Positions 17,679 through 28,039 of a stretch of DNA of 46,665 nt are shown piece by piece (the stretch's first letter is position 1; the number at the start of each line of letters is the position of its first letter). The translations under genes and the position numbers were made by a program. The stretch comes from JBGRPZ01 sp041725955 (GTDB lineage Bacteria; Bacteroidota; Bacteroidia; Bacteroidales; JBGRPZ01): NCBI GenBank assembly GCA_041725955.1, contig JBGRQE010000022.1, positions 1 through 46,665 on the forward strand, in the 5' to 3' direction. A model generated the notes under the pieces. It was not told where the DNA came from. It did no database searches and saw only the letters and a program-made list of their open reading frames with translations.

Positions 17679-17703
17679 GAAATTAAATTCAATTAAAGGA
17701 ATT

Positions 17704-17744
17704 AAAAAATGTCAGAATGTCATAGCATTCTGACATTTTTTTTG
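17704..17744 (+). terminator. Terminator after secG
   Basis: Arms 17704-17719 and 17726-17741 form a perfect stem (core ATGTCAGAATG / CATTCTGACAT) with a 6-nt loop and a T-tract. Confidence 0.92.
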
Positions 17745-17818
17745 TCTAATCTTTTTGGCACAAAATGTGACAGGAAGTTAACATAAATTGAAAATTAAAA
17801 TTCTAAATACTTTAAAGA

Positions 17819-18097
17819 ATGGCACAATTAAATATCAAACCTCTAGCAGATAGAGTAGTTATTGCTCCTGCCCAAGCTGAAGAAAAAACTGCCTCAGGAA
17901 TTATTATACCTGACACTGCAAAAGAAAAACCTCAAAGAGGAGTTGTAGTAGCTGCTGGTCCTGGTAAAGTTGATGAGCCAATGACTGTGAAAATCGGCGA
18001 TACTGTTCTTTATGGAAAATACGCTGGTACTGAAATTAACCTAGAAGGTGAAGATTATCTTATTATGAGAGAATCTGATATCGTAGCAATTGTTTAA
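17819..18097 (+). CDS. groES: Co-chaperonin GroES
   Basis: 92 aa. Forms the heptameric lid of the GroEL folding chamber. The mobile loop (EEKTASGIIIPDTAKEKPQ) and the conserved ends (IKPLADRVVI... and LIMRESDIVAIV) are present. Followed after 52 bp by groEL, so one operon. No CIRCE (HrcA) inverted repeat was seen in the upstream gap. Confidence 0.98.
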   Translation: MAQLNIKPLADRVVIAPAQAEEKTASGIIIPDTAKEKPQRGVVVAAGPGKVDEPMTVKIGDTVLYGKYAGTEINLEGEDYLIMRESDIVAIV

Positions 18098-18149
18098 TTG
18101 CCCTAATCTTTCCTAAATTATTCCTTTTAATATAAAATTTTGAAAAAAA

Positions 18150-19796
18150 ATGGCTAAAGATATTATCTTCAATTTAGAAGCAAGAGACAAGTTAAAAAAA
18201 GGTGTTGATGCTCTAGCAGATGCTGTAAAAGTAACCTTAGGTCCTAAAGGTCGTAATGTAATTATCGATCGTTCTTTTGGTGCTCCTCATATTACCAAAG
18301 ATGGTGTTTCTGTAGCTAGAGAAGTTGAGCTAAAAGACAAAGTTGAAAATATGGGTGCTCAGATGGTTAAGGAAGTTGCTTCTAAAACCAATGATGTTGC
18401 TGGTGACGGTACTACTACTGCAACTGTTCTTGCTCAGGCTATTGTAAATACAGGCTTAAAGAACGTTACTGCTGGTGCAAATCCAATGGATTTGAAACGT
18501 GGTATTGATTTGGCTGTTGTAAAAGTTATTGGTCAACTTAAAGATATGAGCCAAGAAGTAGGTGGTGCTTCTGAAAAAATTAAGCAAGTAGCTTCTATTT
18601 CTGCAAACAATGATAATGCAATCGGTTCTATGATTGCTGAAGCTATGGCTAAAGTTTCTCAAGAAGGTGTAATTACCATTGAAGAGGCAAAAGGTATTGA
18701 AACTACTGTTAATGTAGTTGAAGGTATGCAGTTTGATAGAGGATATATTTCTCCTTATTTTGCGACTGATACCGAAAAAATGGAAGCTGTTTATGAAAAT
18801 CCTTATATCTTGATCTACGATAAGAAGATCAGTAATATGAGAGATTTACTTCCTGTATTAGAAAAAGTAGCACAAAGTGGTAAAGCTCTTATCATCATTT
18901 CTGAAGATGTTGAAAGCGAAGCTCTTGCTACTTTAGTAGTTAACCGTTTAAGAGGTGCTCTAAAAGTTGCTGCTGTTAAAGCTCCTGGTTTTGGCGATCG
19001 TAGAAAAGAGATGCTAGAAGATATCGCTATATTAACTGGTGGTATGGTAATCTCTGAAGAAAAAGGTTATAAATTAGAAGATGCTACTATTGAGTACCTT
19101 GGTCAAGCAGAAAAGGTAAGTATCGATAAAGAAAATACTACTATTGTTTCTGGTAAAGGAGCAAAAGAAGATATCGATGCTCGTGTTGCTCAGATTAAAT
19201 CTCAAATGGAAGCTACTACTTCTGATTACGATCGTGAAAAATTACAAGAGCGTCTTGCTAAGCTTGCTGGTGGTGTTGCTGTTATTTATGTAGGTGCTGC
19301 TAGTGAAGTAGAGATGAAAGAAAAGAAAGATCGTTTCGAGGATGCTTTAAATGCTACTCGTGCTGCAATCGAAGAAGGTATTATCCCAGGTGGTGGAGTT
19401 GCTTTGATTCGTGCTATGGAAGCTTTAGATGGTCTTACTGGTGAAAATGAAGATCAGGATACTGGTATTGCTATTGTAAAAAGAGCTTTAGAAGAACCAC
19501 TTCGTCAAATTGTTGAAAATAGTGGCGTAGAAGGTTCTGTAGTAGTACAGAAAGTTCGTGAAGGTGAAAAAGATTATGGTTTCAATGCTCGTACTGAGGT
19601 TTATGAAAACCTTCTTGAAGCTGGTGTAATTGATCCTACTAAAGTAACTCGTGTTGCTCTTGAAAATGCTGCTTCTATTGCTGGTATGTTATTGACAACC
19701 GAATGTGTTTTAGCAGATAATGATGACGACAAAGCTGCAGCTCCAGCAATGCCAGGTGGAATGCCAGGTATGGGTGGAATGCCAGGTATGATGTAA
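18150..19796 (+). CDS. groEL: Chaperonin GroEL
   Basis: 548 aa, full length. ATP-driven folding chamber partner of GroES. Signature regions are intact: VTLGPKGRNVIID, GDGTTTATVLA, the apical-domain KAPGFGDRRKEML, the GGVAVIYVGAASEVEMKEKKDR signature region, and the GGM-rich tail ending GGMPGMM. Codon use is strongly biased to A/T-ending codons, fitting high expression. Terminator follows. Confidence 0.99.
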   Translation: MAKDIIFNLEARDKLKKGVDALADAVKVTLGPKGRNVIIDRSFGAPHITKDGVSVAREVELKDKVENMGAQMVKEVASKTNDVAGDGTTTATVLAQAIVNTGLKNVTAGANPMDLKRGIDLAVVKVIGQLKDMSQEVGGASEKIKQVASISANNDNAIGSMIAEAMAKVSQEGVITIEEAKGIETTVNVVEGMQFDRGYISPYFATDTEKMEAVYENPYILIYDKKISNMRDLLPVLEKVAQSGKALIIISEDVESEALATLVVNRLRGALKVAAVKAPGFGDRRKEMLEDIAILTGGMVISEEKGYKLEDATIEYLGQAEKVSIDKENTTIVSGKGAKEDIDARVAQIKSQMEATTSDYDREKLQERLAKLAGGVAVIYVGAASEVEMKEKKDRFEDALNATRAAIEEGIIPGGGVALIRAMEALDGLTGENEDQDTGIAIVKRALEEPLRQIVENSGVEGSVVVQKVREGEKDYGFNARTEVYENLLEAGVIDPTKVTRVALENAASIAGMLLTTECVLADNDDDKAAAPAMPGGMPGMGGMPGMM

Positions 19797-19827
19797 TTCT
19801 GAAGAAATTATTTTCTAAATATATTTC

Positions 19828-19858
19828 AAGACCTCCCATTTTTTGGGAGGTCTTTTTT
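19828..19858 (+). terminator. Terminator after groEL
   Basis: AAGACCTCCC (19828-19837) pairs with GGGAGGTCTT (19845-19854), followed by T7. Confidence 0.95.
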
Positions 19859-19988
19859 TATCTCGTTTTTTTTTGGAAAAGTCCTGTTTTGTAAGGTAAA
19901 AAATTGCCATACAGCTAGTTAAAAATTCTTAAGCATTTGCTCCCTACTTAAGATTATTATAACTTGCATTCGTAATCCAAATTAAAAC

Positions 19989-20540
19989 ATGAAATCAATG
20001 AGAAGTTTATTGTTGGGAATATTCCTGTTGTTTATTGGAATAGGAGTCAAAGCCCAGGAAGCCCAAGAAATACCAGTGAATAAAGATACAGGCTTAATTA
20101 CTTTTAGAGATGTTGTAAAAGTTGATGGCGACAAAAAACATTTATTCAATCGCTGTATTAGTTGGGTGAATTCTGAATACAAAGATCCTGTAAGAGTTAC
20201 AAGCTTGCGTGATTTTCCAAATGGGATTATTGCCGGAAAACATCGCTTTCGTCTTTTCTATAATGATGAGGAAGGAAACCGAAGAGATGGTGGGATGGTA
20301 AATTATGTGTTCAAGATTGACTTTAAAGATGGAAGATACAGATATACTGTAAGCAATCTAACTTTAAAGAAACAATCTCGTTTTCCTCTTGAGAAATGGT
20401 TAGACAAAGATGCTGTAGATTATAATCCAAAAATGGAAGATTATCTTCAGCAAGTAGCTATATTTTTCAAGGAATGGGCCGATAGGTTGAATAAAGGGAT
20501 GCAACCAGAGAAAGCACCTGTTGATGATTCAAATTGGTGA
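19989..20540 (+). CDS. Secreted DUF4468-like protein
   Basis: 183 aa with a signal peptide (about 1-22, ending GVKA before QEAQ). The mature part starts with the pattern IPVNKDTGLITFRDVVKVDGDKKHLFNRCISWV..., which I recognise as DUF4468 (a TBP-like fold common in Bacteroidota periplasmic or surface proteins). The function of the family is not known. Single gene between two terminators. Confidence 0.75.
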   Translation: MKSMRSLLLGIFLLFIGIGVKAQEAQEIPVNKDTGLITFRDVVKVDGDKKHLFNRCISWVNSEYKDPVRVTSLRDFPNGIIAGKHRFRLFYNDEEGNRRDGGMVNYVFKIDFKDGRYRYTVSNLTLKKQSRFPLEKWLDKDAVDYNPKMEDYLQQVAIFFKEWADRLNKGMQPEKAPVDDSNW

Positions 20541-20566
20541 AAAAATTTAAGTACCTGAAATATTTT

Positions 20567-20595
20567 AAGGCTGTCTTCTATGGCAGTCTTTTTTT
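20567..20595 (+). terminator. Terminator after the DUF4468-like gene
   Basis: AAGGCTGTC (20567-20575) pairs with GGCAGTCTT (20582-20590) with two G-T pairs, followed by T residues to 20595. Confidence 0.85.
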
Positions 20596-20655
20596 GTAGA
20601 GTTTATTATTTGTAACTTGCTTTTTTTTGGATGATGTAAAATTTAATGATATTCG

Positions 20656-21606
20656 ATGAGAACAAAGTTTATTTTTAATATTGCAATTCTGTGTTTAGTT
20701 TTGAGCGCATGCAGCTTTAATAAAAAGTTAGAAGATGTTGAATTGTCTGATTCGTATAGTGAAAAAGTAAATAACTATGTGAAGAAGGTAAATAGTTTAT
20801 CTAAAAGTCCTTTCTCTAATTTCTTTGAAGGTGGTCTATCTCCAAATATTATTCTTTTGGATCAGGAGCGTAATTGTATAGTATCGAACAAAAATACAAA
20901 GACTAGTAAATTTTATAAGCATAAAGATTTCTATGCTGCTTCATTAGCTCCTATATTTAAGAATTCTCAAGGAGTACTAGCTTTAGATGATGTCAAATGG
21001 ATTGTTGTACCTACGAATTTGGTAACTTATAGCGTAAATAATGAGAATTTTGTAAAACATATTGTTCGTTCGTGGAATGTAAGTAATGGTAGAAATGTTC
21101 CCGATCCAAAAACTACAAAAGAGATATTTGCTGATTCATCTTTTCAAGAATTAATTACTCTAGAACTAAAAGCATTAAATGCAGCATTAATATCAAGAAC
21201 AGGGACTATGATGAAACGTAATATTCGCAATGCATTAGTATTACGAAAATATCGCAATCAGAAGTTTCCTAAGTATATGCCAGTACTTGAAGAAGTAGAA
21301 TTAACCATAGGTTTAGAAAATGAAGCTTGTTTACTTTATAATAATTTTTCTTTTGGTGAAAAGAGAGTTTATTTGGTAGAGAAATTTAAAAAACTACCTC
21401 AAGGAAAATCTTTCTTATTTGAAAATTGGTCTGAGAATTCATTGTCTGTCTATTCATTATTCCTTTCATTGGAGAAGCCAGACTGGATGCTTAGTATAAA
21501 GAAAGGATTTTCCTTTAATCAATTAATGTTTTCGATGCATAAGGTTGAAGATAAGAAAATAAAGGATGATTATTTTGCACGCTTAAGATGCATATATAAA
21601 AAATAA
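20656..21606 (+). CDS. Lipoprotein of unknown function
   Basis: 316 aa. Signal peptide with lipobox LSAC (Cys at 19). The rest is a soluble, mixed alpha/beta domain with many Lys and Asn; no family recognised. It has Trp-containing segments such as VKWIVVPTNL and SWNVSNGRNVP and no obvious catalytic motif. The residues after Cys (SFNKK) lack the Lys-Asp/Glu surface-export pattern, so it may face the periplasm (inference). Convergent with the giant gene to its right. Confidence 0.75.
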   Translation: MRTKFIFNIAILCLVLSACSFNKKLEDVELSDSYSEKVNNYVKKVNSLSKSPFSNFFEGGLSPNIILLDQERNCIVSNKNTKTSKFYKHKDFYAASLAPIFKNSQGVLALDDVKWIVVPTNLVTYSVNNENFVKHIVRSWNVSNGRNVPDPKTTKEIFADSSFQELITLELKALNAALISRTGTMMKRNIRNALVLRKYRNQKFPKYMPVLEEVELTIGLENEACLLYNNFSFGEKRVYLVEKFKKLPQGKSFLFENWSENSLSVYSLFLSLEKPDWMLSIKKGFSFNQLMFSMHKVEDKKIKDDYFARLRCIYKK

Positions 21607-21610
21607 AAAA

Positions 21611-21645
21611 AAGAGAGACTGTCCATAAAAAAGACAGTCTCTCTT
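21611..21645. terminator. Bidirectional terminator between convergent genes
   Basis: AAGAGAGACTGTC (21611-21623) pairs perfectly with GACAGTCTCTCTT (21633-21645). Flanking A-rich and T-rich sequence on each side lets it serve both the lipoprotein gene (+) and the giant secreted protein gene (-). Confidence 0.92.
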
Positions 21646-21667
21646 ATTATAAAACTCAAGTTATAAA

Positions 21668-24600
21668 TTACATAACAGTAATTTTTTTGATAATTATTTC
21701 ATTTTCAGTTTCAATCTGTATCATATAAATTCCAGGAGAAGTTCCATCTAAATCAAGTTCGTAATTCATTGAATTAACATCCTCGACAGAGAAAAGCTTT
21801 CCTAATTTATTATAAACTTGAATCTTTATAATATTCTCATTGCTTTCAATAAATGTTTTGGCATCTGTAGGGTTAGGATAAACAGTCAATGCATTGGTTT
21901 CGATTTCATTAATTCCAACACTCCATGTTTCGCCTGATTTATTTGTTTCTTCAGATAAACATTCATCAATTATACCTTTAAGGTGAGATTTTACATAATA
22001 CTCGTAATATCTACCTTTCTTCAGGTTTTCATCATCATCATAAGCAGGATCAAGATAAGTTATATCAGCAGTTTCTCCAATTTTTATAAACTCACCACCC
22101 TCTTCACTTCGATATATGAAGAAGTTTGCTTTTGCTCTTGAATTGGATACTGAATTTATGCTTGTAACAGAAGTGTTCTTATTTATAAAATCAGGATTTA
22201 CTTCATTGTTAAACTTAGTTTTTATTGAAGTTAATGGGAGAAGAACTTCTTCACCCTCATCAGAGATATAAATATGAATATTCCAACTTACCTTTAACTT
22301 ACCTTCTGTCAATTCAGAAAGGCTATAGTAATTCTCTCCATCAGCCGATATAAGATCGGTTACACCAAGCTTGTTAAAATTATCGTAGGCTCCAAATGGA
22401 TAAGAATCTTTTTTGGCAGTGATTGTGTACCCTACATAATAGGTGGCGTCATCTTCTATTTCAATGCTTTGTTTTAGAGGAATTTCTGACCAGCCATTAA
22501 TTTTTATCAAACTATTATCAACAACTTCAGAATATATGATTTCGTCCATATTCTCGCCTTTCCATATATGAATTTCGGCGTTTTCAGCTCCTTCATTAAT
22601 AAAGAGACGAACTTTGTTGAAGAAATTACCTGTATAGTTTTCAATTAGGTCTGGAGTAATCTTAATGGCAACACTATAGTTTCCATCTTGACCAACACCT
22701 ACACCTGTATTATTGGTTAGATTATCGTAATAAACCCATTTCTGAATGATTGGTTCCAATCCAGGGAATTCCCAATTCAATTTTATTCCGACATCTTCTG
22801 GTATATCATTATAGAATACAGCTTTTGTTTCCAGATTAAATGGAGCAGGTTCACATACTCTGTCAATAAGGATATTATCTATATACCATGCTCTTATATC
22901 TGCAGAACGACTACCTTTTGCTGTAAATCGAACTCTAAAAGATTTCTTCATTGCAAAAGGTGTAATATCAATGCTTATTGGTTTCCAATCGTATATTTCA
23001 CGACTTGTAAATGAAGCTATGTCTTTCCAGTTGCCTTCAACTCCTACAGAAACGACTAATTCTTCATCAGAATCAACTTCCTTATCGAGTTTAAGATCAA
23101 AGTCGAGCTTTATTCTACCTACTTCATAAGTAGTAGCATTTACAGCAGGACTGGTTAAGCTTTCTTTGTAGTTTACAAGTAATGGACTAAAATGGAAACT
23201 AGCACTAGGGGCTTCGGTTCCAACAAATTCAGACATTATCCAATTTTCTCCTTTATACCAATTCTGAGTCTCAAATAAATTAGAGCTCCAGTCTTCGAAA
23301 AATGGAAGAGGATAACCATACTGTAGATGTGTTTTTACCGGACCTACTTTTGCTGAATTTGCAGTTTCTGCAGGAAGTCCATATGGAGTAAGGTCATAAT
23401 ATGCAGTGATAAAGAAGCTATATTTACCTGGTTCCATCTTTTTTGCAAAGGTGTAATTATTATTACCATCTGCCTCTACAAATGCTATAGGATCATCTTC
23501 ACCTTTAAGGTAAATATTGAATCCAAGAAGATTGTCAGGAATATCTCCTTTAAATTCACCGTCAATATAATATCTAGGAGTTTTCCATTCAAGTACGATA
23601 CTCTTTTCATAGGTTTTTCCTTTTAGATGACGAGGAGGAAGTAAATAACCAGATTTAAAAGTATAGTACTCAACCTTAGACAATCCACTGGTATAATGCG
23701 CAGCAACACCAGCAGTATAAATCTTACCGAATTCCAGATTAGGGAAGAACCATTCTAACTCTTCTGTTTCTCCCTGAGTGGCATCATTAAGCATAACGGT
23801 ATAGTTTATAGGAGTTGCAGCACCATTTGATATTTCAATGTTATCTATAGCCCAACCGGAACCATAAAGACCTTGATCATTAAATTTAAAGGCAAATTTA
23901 GTTTTAACACTGGCATTTTTTCCACTTATATCAGCAAGTGAATGACCAATATTTTCCCATTTTTTAGATGTTTTTAACTTAAGTAATACATTCCAGTTTT
24001 CACCATTATCTGTAGAATATAGTACTTCAGCTATGCCATCATATTTACCATCGAAGAAGCTATCAAAATACAGATAGAAATCATCGCTTGCTCTTAAATC
24101 CACATTTGGTGTCTCCAGAATATCTTTAGAAGCATCATTATATTCTCCTGCCTCATCATCGTTGGTAATAATGAATCTGGAATCATGCTCTGGAACAGCC
24201 CAATTATATGAAACATATTCTGTTGCATACTTCCAGCCTACACCATTTGATGATTTTTTCCAATCTACAGGTAGAGCAGGTTCTATTGCTTTTTCAAAGG
24301 TTTCTTTAAGTTCAGTTACTAATGGGAAATCCCAATAAGCAGTAGAGTTTAATTTGTTTACAAATAGATTTCGGACAGGGTATGTTTTTTCCTGAAGAAC
24401 AATTTCAATGGTTTTATCACAGGTGTTGATTTCTATAGGGTAATCAATCTTATATTTCTTAAAACCAGCTTTATCGGCTGTAAGTTTATAATCACCTTGA
24501 TATAGCCATTTATGTTCTGTGTCTTTAGGAAAATGTAAGATCCCATTCTCTTTAGTAACAGTAGCACTGTAATTCTTATAAGGGAATGTTAGACCTTCAA

Positions 24601-27600
24601 AATGAACATACGTTCCAACAGGACTTTCTTCTGTAGTTGTAGTTACAATTACCCTTAATTTGCAGTATGTGTTATGTCCAACTATATTAGAGTATTTCCA
24701 ATCAGAAATATCTCCATTGGTATAAATGGCTCTAACCTTATATGCATAATAACCTTTAGGTAAGTCCTTAAAATTCTTGTCTATAAAGAATAGTTCCTTA
24801 ACATCTGCCTTTAAAACAGTTGCAGATGCGCTGGTTAGTGCAGAACTTGGGTTTTCAACATCTAAACGAGCGATTTCGTATTTTACAACTTTACGGGTAT
24901 CATTATTAATATCTAAAGAATAATTTACCTTGGCAGCTAGAGCTATACCACCTGGATATATCTCAGCTTTTTTGAATGTTGTAATATTTTTACTTAATCG
25001 AGAAGGAACAATTTTAGTTTCATCCTCTGTAATTATATTATCATCATTTGGACCGAAACATATTGCACGAATCATTAGATCTTGTAAAGCGGATACTTCC
25101 CATTTTTCTTTCTGTGTATTAAAGAAATAGGACTGATAAGAAACAGGGAGGCTTTCGTCTACTCCAATTGGTGCACTATTTTTACCTGATGCTACTTGAG
25201 TATACGCAATAAAGAAGTTTCCTTCTTTAATTTCCACATCAAATATATCATAAGCATTAATCCAACCAAATTCGGTAACTTCAATTGTTGCCTCATCAAT
25301 AACTTCACCAGGAAGACCATTCTCGTCTTCATTATAAATGCTGAGTTTCATGGCTTTACCAATAAAATCTGCGTTTTCAGGGAAAGTTCCATCTCCTACA
25401 TATATTTTGGCACCATTTATTTTTGCAGGATAACCTGTTGGCTTATATTTTACAGCAAAGGCATTACCCATTTCTGCTAAAGCATAGTTATCTGCATGGT
25501 CGCCATCATAAAGAAGTTCATAAAATCCATAAGGTAAGGCCCATTTTACTAGACATTCAGTATCCGCTGGATCGTTTGTGTTTACTTCAGCTTTTACATG
25601 ACCGGGAGCATAAGGGCTCTCATATAAGAAACCATTATGGATAGTTTCTTCACCAGCAAGAACCTCATAGTTATATATAAACTCAGGCTTATATCCAAAT
25701 TTCTCCATAAGAATGGTATATTCACCTTCTTCTAGATGTAATTTATATTCACCACCCTTGTCTGTATAAGTTTCAAAGATTTTTTCTGGACCAGCAGCAA
25801 AAATTTTAACTCCTTTGATTCTTTCATTTGTATTTCCATCACGAACAATACCTGTAATTTTTGCAGGTATTACCACATTCATATCGTGTTCAACAATAAT
25901 CTGATCGTAAGGAGCAGGCGTATTATTATGAATTTTGACACTATTATAATAAGTACCAACAGCAAGATCTGTTGCACTATACTTATATCTAATAATTTTT
26001 TCACTGTGAGGGGCAACAGTACCTTTAGAAGGAACTACTTCCGTGATAAAAATTGGTCCGCGAGTTACCATGTCATTAACTTCAATATTGAAGCTTAGAA
26101 GACCATCGCCACAGTTTTTAATAGTATCATAGGCATAATTAAACTCATCCTTAAATACAGTTTGAGAGACAATATTATCTCCACTATCACAAATGTCTGG
26201 AACAAGATAAGATATATATACAGGTCCTTCAGGAGCAGATTCTTCACCATTTCCAAGTACAGCAGAAACTTTAAAGGAATAAATTCCGTAGTCTTCAAGA
26301 ACAACTTCTTTTTGCTTATACTTAGTAGTGGCTTTAGCCTCGTTATTTATATAAATCTTATAATGATCTATATTAGAATCATCCTTGACTCCCCAATTTA
26401 ATTTTACAACTCCATTTGCAGCATCAATAAGCTCTGCTTCCAGGAAGGTAAGTTCAGGTAAAGTTTTTCCAGTAACCTCTAGGGTAACAGGAATTACCAT
26501 TTGATAATTCTTTATGTTTCTATCGACAATATGGATTTTTGCTTTTTTAAATTGTCCAGGAACCAAATCCTTAGTATTGAAGTGTGCTCCAATTATTGTA
26601 CTACCACCGTCTGCTGCAGTTTTTCCTCTCCATTTATCTATAGTCAACCAAAGTTGAGGTAGAGCTTTATAGTCCATAGCTATAAAGAAAAGGTAAGTGT
26701 CATCAGGTAGATTTCCAACCAATTCAGAGGCTCCAGTTTCAGGATCCACAACTCTAAGTTGAGGTACATAATAGTTGTAGTCGTAACAAGACATTAGTAT
26801 TTTGTCAGAATCTGCGTCATAAGCAAGTCCGATGTGAGATCCAGAAATAAAGTTAGTATTTCCAATTATCGAAGCTATGCCATTTGATTTATTTACAGAA
26901 AGGAAGTTGTCGTTATAATCGGCAGCATATAATTTTCCTGTTTTATCAAATGTGATATCCAATACTATAGTTGCATAATAACCAAAGCTTCCGATAAACT
27001 CTGTTTCGAAAGTATAAGGATCAATAACAAACAGATCTTCCATTGTAGAAAGATATAATAATCCAGAAGTAGGATCTGTAGCAAGACCTGTGATTATACT
27101 TATTGATTTTTCAAATTCTAATTTCTTTAAGAATTTAGTAACAACACTTTCGTTTTTAATTTCTTGCGAGAATAAGTTTCCTATTTCATCTACAAGGAAT
27201 AATATTTTATGGTTTTGAAGAGAGAAATCACCAGCTCTGACAGTGTTATTGGTAAATTCACTCATGTTTGATAATTCTGTAAAGACAGACATGTCTTCGT
27301 CGTTCACATAACCAAACTTCTTAGTAAAGTAGCTAATACCATATATATTATTTGCTTTAAAATATTTTTTGAAATCAAGAGGGCTTGATTGAGGTGTGCC
27401 TTTAGATTTAGCCATTGAAAGATCTAATTCTTTATAGCTTTTTTTAACAGAAGGCTTTTTCTCAACTTTCTTTGCTTTAAAAGGAGCAAGTTCAGAGATA
27501 TATTCGGGTTGATATTCAACAAAAGCAAGCCATTTAAATTCTCCGTCACCCAGATTTTGAATATTTATATCGTAGGGTTTAGACTGATTAGGTCCTAATA

Positions 27601-28039
27601 CCGTGTTTAATTTAGCCGGTGTGATTATTGGAATTGGCTTTTTAAGTATAAAATCAAGCTCAAGCACCTGATCTTCATTGAGTAGAATATTATCTTTTTT
27701 CTCAACGATATAACCTTCTTTATAGGCAATTAATGTATAAGTTCCAGGCTCTACCATAGTAAAGGAGTAAAAGCCATCATTATCAGTAAATGCTTCACCA
27801 ACATTTTTCAATGTTACTTTTGCATTTTGGATTCCGTTATTATCAGCATTCTTGACATAACCTTTTATTTCTCCGGGAAGAGCTGTTGGGTTAGCGAGAA
27901 TTTCCAGGGTATAATTGTGCTGAGTATAATTAAGGTGTTTCAAGTTGTTCTCATCACCTGTTCCACTATGAACATCAGCCATTGATATTCCAGGAAAAGC
28001 AATGATGAATAAAAGGAATAGTAATTTTAAACTTTTCAT
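21668..28039 (-). CDS. Giant multidomain secreted protein with T9SS sorting domain (paralogue A)
   Basis: 2123 aa. Signal peptide (1-21). A carboxypeptidase-regulatory-like domain (about 57-135, GEIKGYVKNADNNGIQNAKV) is followed by a beta-sandwich segment, then a beta-propeller-like stretch (about 245-460, with SGLLYLSTMEDLFVIDP and GKLYAADYNDNFLSV). Next come Fn3-like modules, a second regulatory-like domain (ITGIVRDGNTNERIKGVKI), further Fn3 modules, and two MAM/choice-of-anchor J-like jelly-rolls (for example LYFDSFFDGKYDGIAEV... GSGWAIDNIEI, and later RAWYIDNILI). It ends in a T9SS type A sorting domain (about 2045-2123, LTVYPNPTDAKTFIES... PGIYMIQIETENEIIIKKITVM). It should be secreted through T9SS and attached to, or released from, the surface. 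An adhesin or carbohydrate-binding role is only inferred. Tandem paralogue of the next gene. Confidence 0.9.
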   Translation of the reverse strand: MKSLKLLFLLFIIAFPGISMADVHSGTGDENNLKHLNYTQHNYTLEILANPTALPGEIKGYVKNADNNGIQNAKVTLKNVGEAFTDNDGFYSFTMVEPGTYTLIAYKEGYIVEKKDNILLNEDQVLELDFILKKPIPIITPAKLNTVLGPNQSKPYDINIQNLGDGEFKWLAFVEYQPEYISELAPFKAKKVEKKPSVKKSYKELDLSMAKSKGTPQSSPLDFKKYFKANNIYGISYFTKKFGYVNDEDMSVFTELSNMSEFTNNTVRAGDFSLQNHKILFLVDEIGNLFSQEIKNESVVTKFLKKLEFEKSISIITGLATDPTSGLLYLSTMEDLFVIDPYTFETEFIGSFGYYATIVLDITFDKTGKLYAADYNDNFLSVNKSNGIASIIGNTNFISGSHIGLAYDADSDKILMSCYDYNYYVPQLRVVDPETGASELVGNLPDDTYLFFIAMDYKALPQLWLTIDKWRGKTAADGGSTIIGAHFNTKDLVPGQFKKAKIHIVDRNIKNYQMVIPVTLEVTGKTLPELTFLEAELIDAANGVVKLNWGVKDDSNIDHYKIYINNEAKATTKYKQKEVVLEDYGIYSFKVSAVLGNGEESAPEGPVYISYLVPDICDSGDNIVSQTVFKDEFNYAYDTIKNCGDGLLSFNIEVNDMVTRGPIFITEVVPSKGTVAPHSEKIIRYKYSATDLAVGTYYNSVKIHNNTPAPYDQIIVEHDMNVVIPAKITGIVRDGNTNERIKGVKIFAAGPEKIFETYTDKGGEYKLHLEEGEYTILMEKFGYKPEFIYNYEVLAGEETIHNGFLYESPYAPGHVKAEVNTNDPADTECLVKWALPYGFYELLYDGDHADNYALAEMGNAFAVKYKPTGYPAKINGAKIYVGDGTFPENADFIGKAMKLSIYNEDENGLPGEVIDEATIEVTEFGWINAYDIFDVEIKEGNFFIAYTQVASGKNSAPIGVDESLPVSYQSYFFNTQKEKWEVSALQDLMIRAICFGPNDDNIITEDETKIVPSRLSKNITTFKKAEIYPGGIALAAKVNYSLDINNDTRKVVKYEIARLDVENPSSALTSASATVLKADVKELFFIDKNFKDLPKGYYAYKVRAIYTNGDISDWKYSNIVGHNTYCKLRVIVTTTTEESPVGTYVHFEGLTFPYKNYSATVTKENGILHFPKDTEHKWLYQGDYKLTADKAGFKKYKIDYPIEINTCDKTIEIVLQEKTYPVRNLFVNKLNSTAYWDFPLVTELKETFEKAIEPALPVDWKKSSNGVGWKYATEYVSYNWAVPEHDSRFIITNDDEAGEYNDASKDILETPNVDLRASDDFYLYFDSFFDGKYDGIAEVLYSTDNGENWNVLLKLKTSKKWENIGHSLADISGKNASVKTKFAFKFNDQGLYGSGWAIDNIEISNGAATPINYTVMLNDATQGETEELEWFFPNLEFGKIYTAGVAAHYTSGLSKVEYYTFKSGYLLPPRHLKGKTYEKSIVLEWKTPRYYIDGEFKGDIPDNLLGFNIYLKGEDDPIAFVEADGNNNYTFAKKMEPGKYSFFITAYYDLTPYGLPAETANSAKVGPVKTHLQYGYPLPFFEDWSSNLFETQNWYKGENWIMSEFVGTEAPSASFHFSPLLVNYKESLTSPAVNATTYEVGRIKLDFDLKLDKEVDSDEELVVSVGVEGNWKDIASFTSREIYDWKPISIDITPFAMKKSFRVRFTAKGSRSADIRAWYIDNILIDRVCEPAPFNLETKAVFYNDIPEDVGIKLNWEFPGLEPIIQKWVYYDNLTNNTGVGVGQDGNYSVAIKITPDLIENYTGNFFNKVRLFINEGAENAEIHIWKGENMDEIIYSEVVDNSLIKINGWSEIPLKQSIEIEDDATYYVGYTITAKKDSYPFGAYDNFNKLGVTDLISADGENYYSLSELTEGKLKVSWNIHIYISDEGEEVLLPLTSIKTKFNNEVNPDFINKNTSVTSINSVSNSRAKANFFIYRSEEGGEFIKIGETADITYLDPAYDDDENLKKGRYYEYYVKSHLKGIIDECLSEETNKSGETWSVGINEIETNALTVYPNPTDAKTFIESNENIIKIQVYNKLGKLFSVEDVNSMNYELDLDGTSPGIYMIQIETENEIIIKKITVM

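Noticed and set aside
17756..17772. Sigma-54 promoter before groES (TGGCAC)
   Set aside because: The -24 half is good, but the -12 half reads GTGA where TTGC is expected, losing the essential GC.
17745..17818. CIRCE heat-shock operator upstream of groES
   Set aside because: No TTAGCACTC / GAGTGCTAA inverted repeat in the gap.
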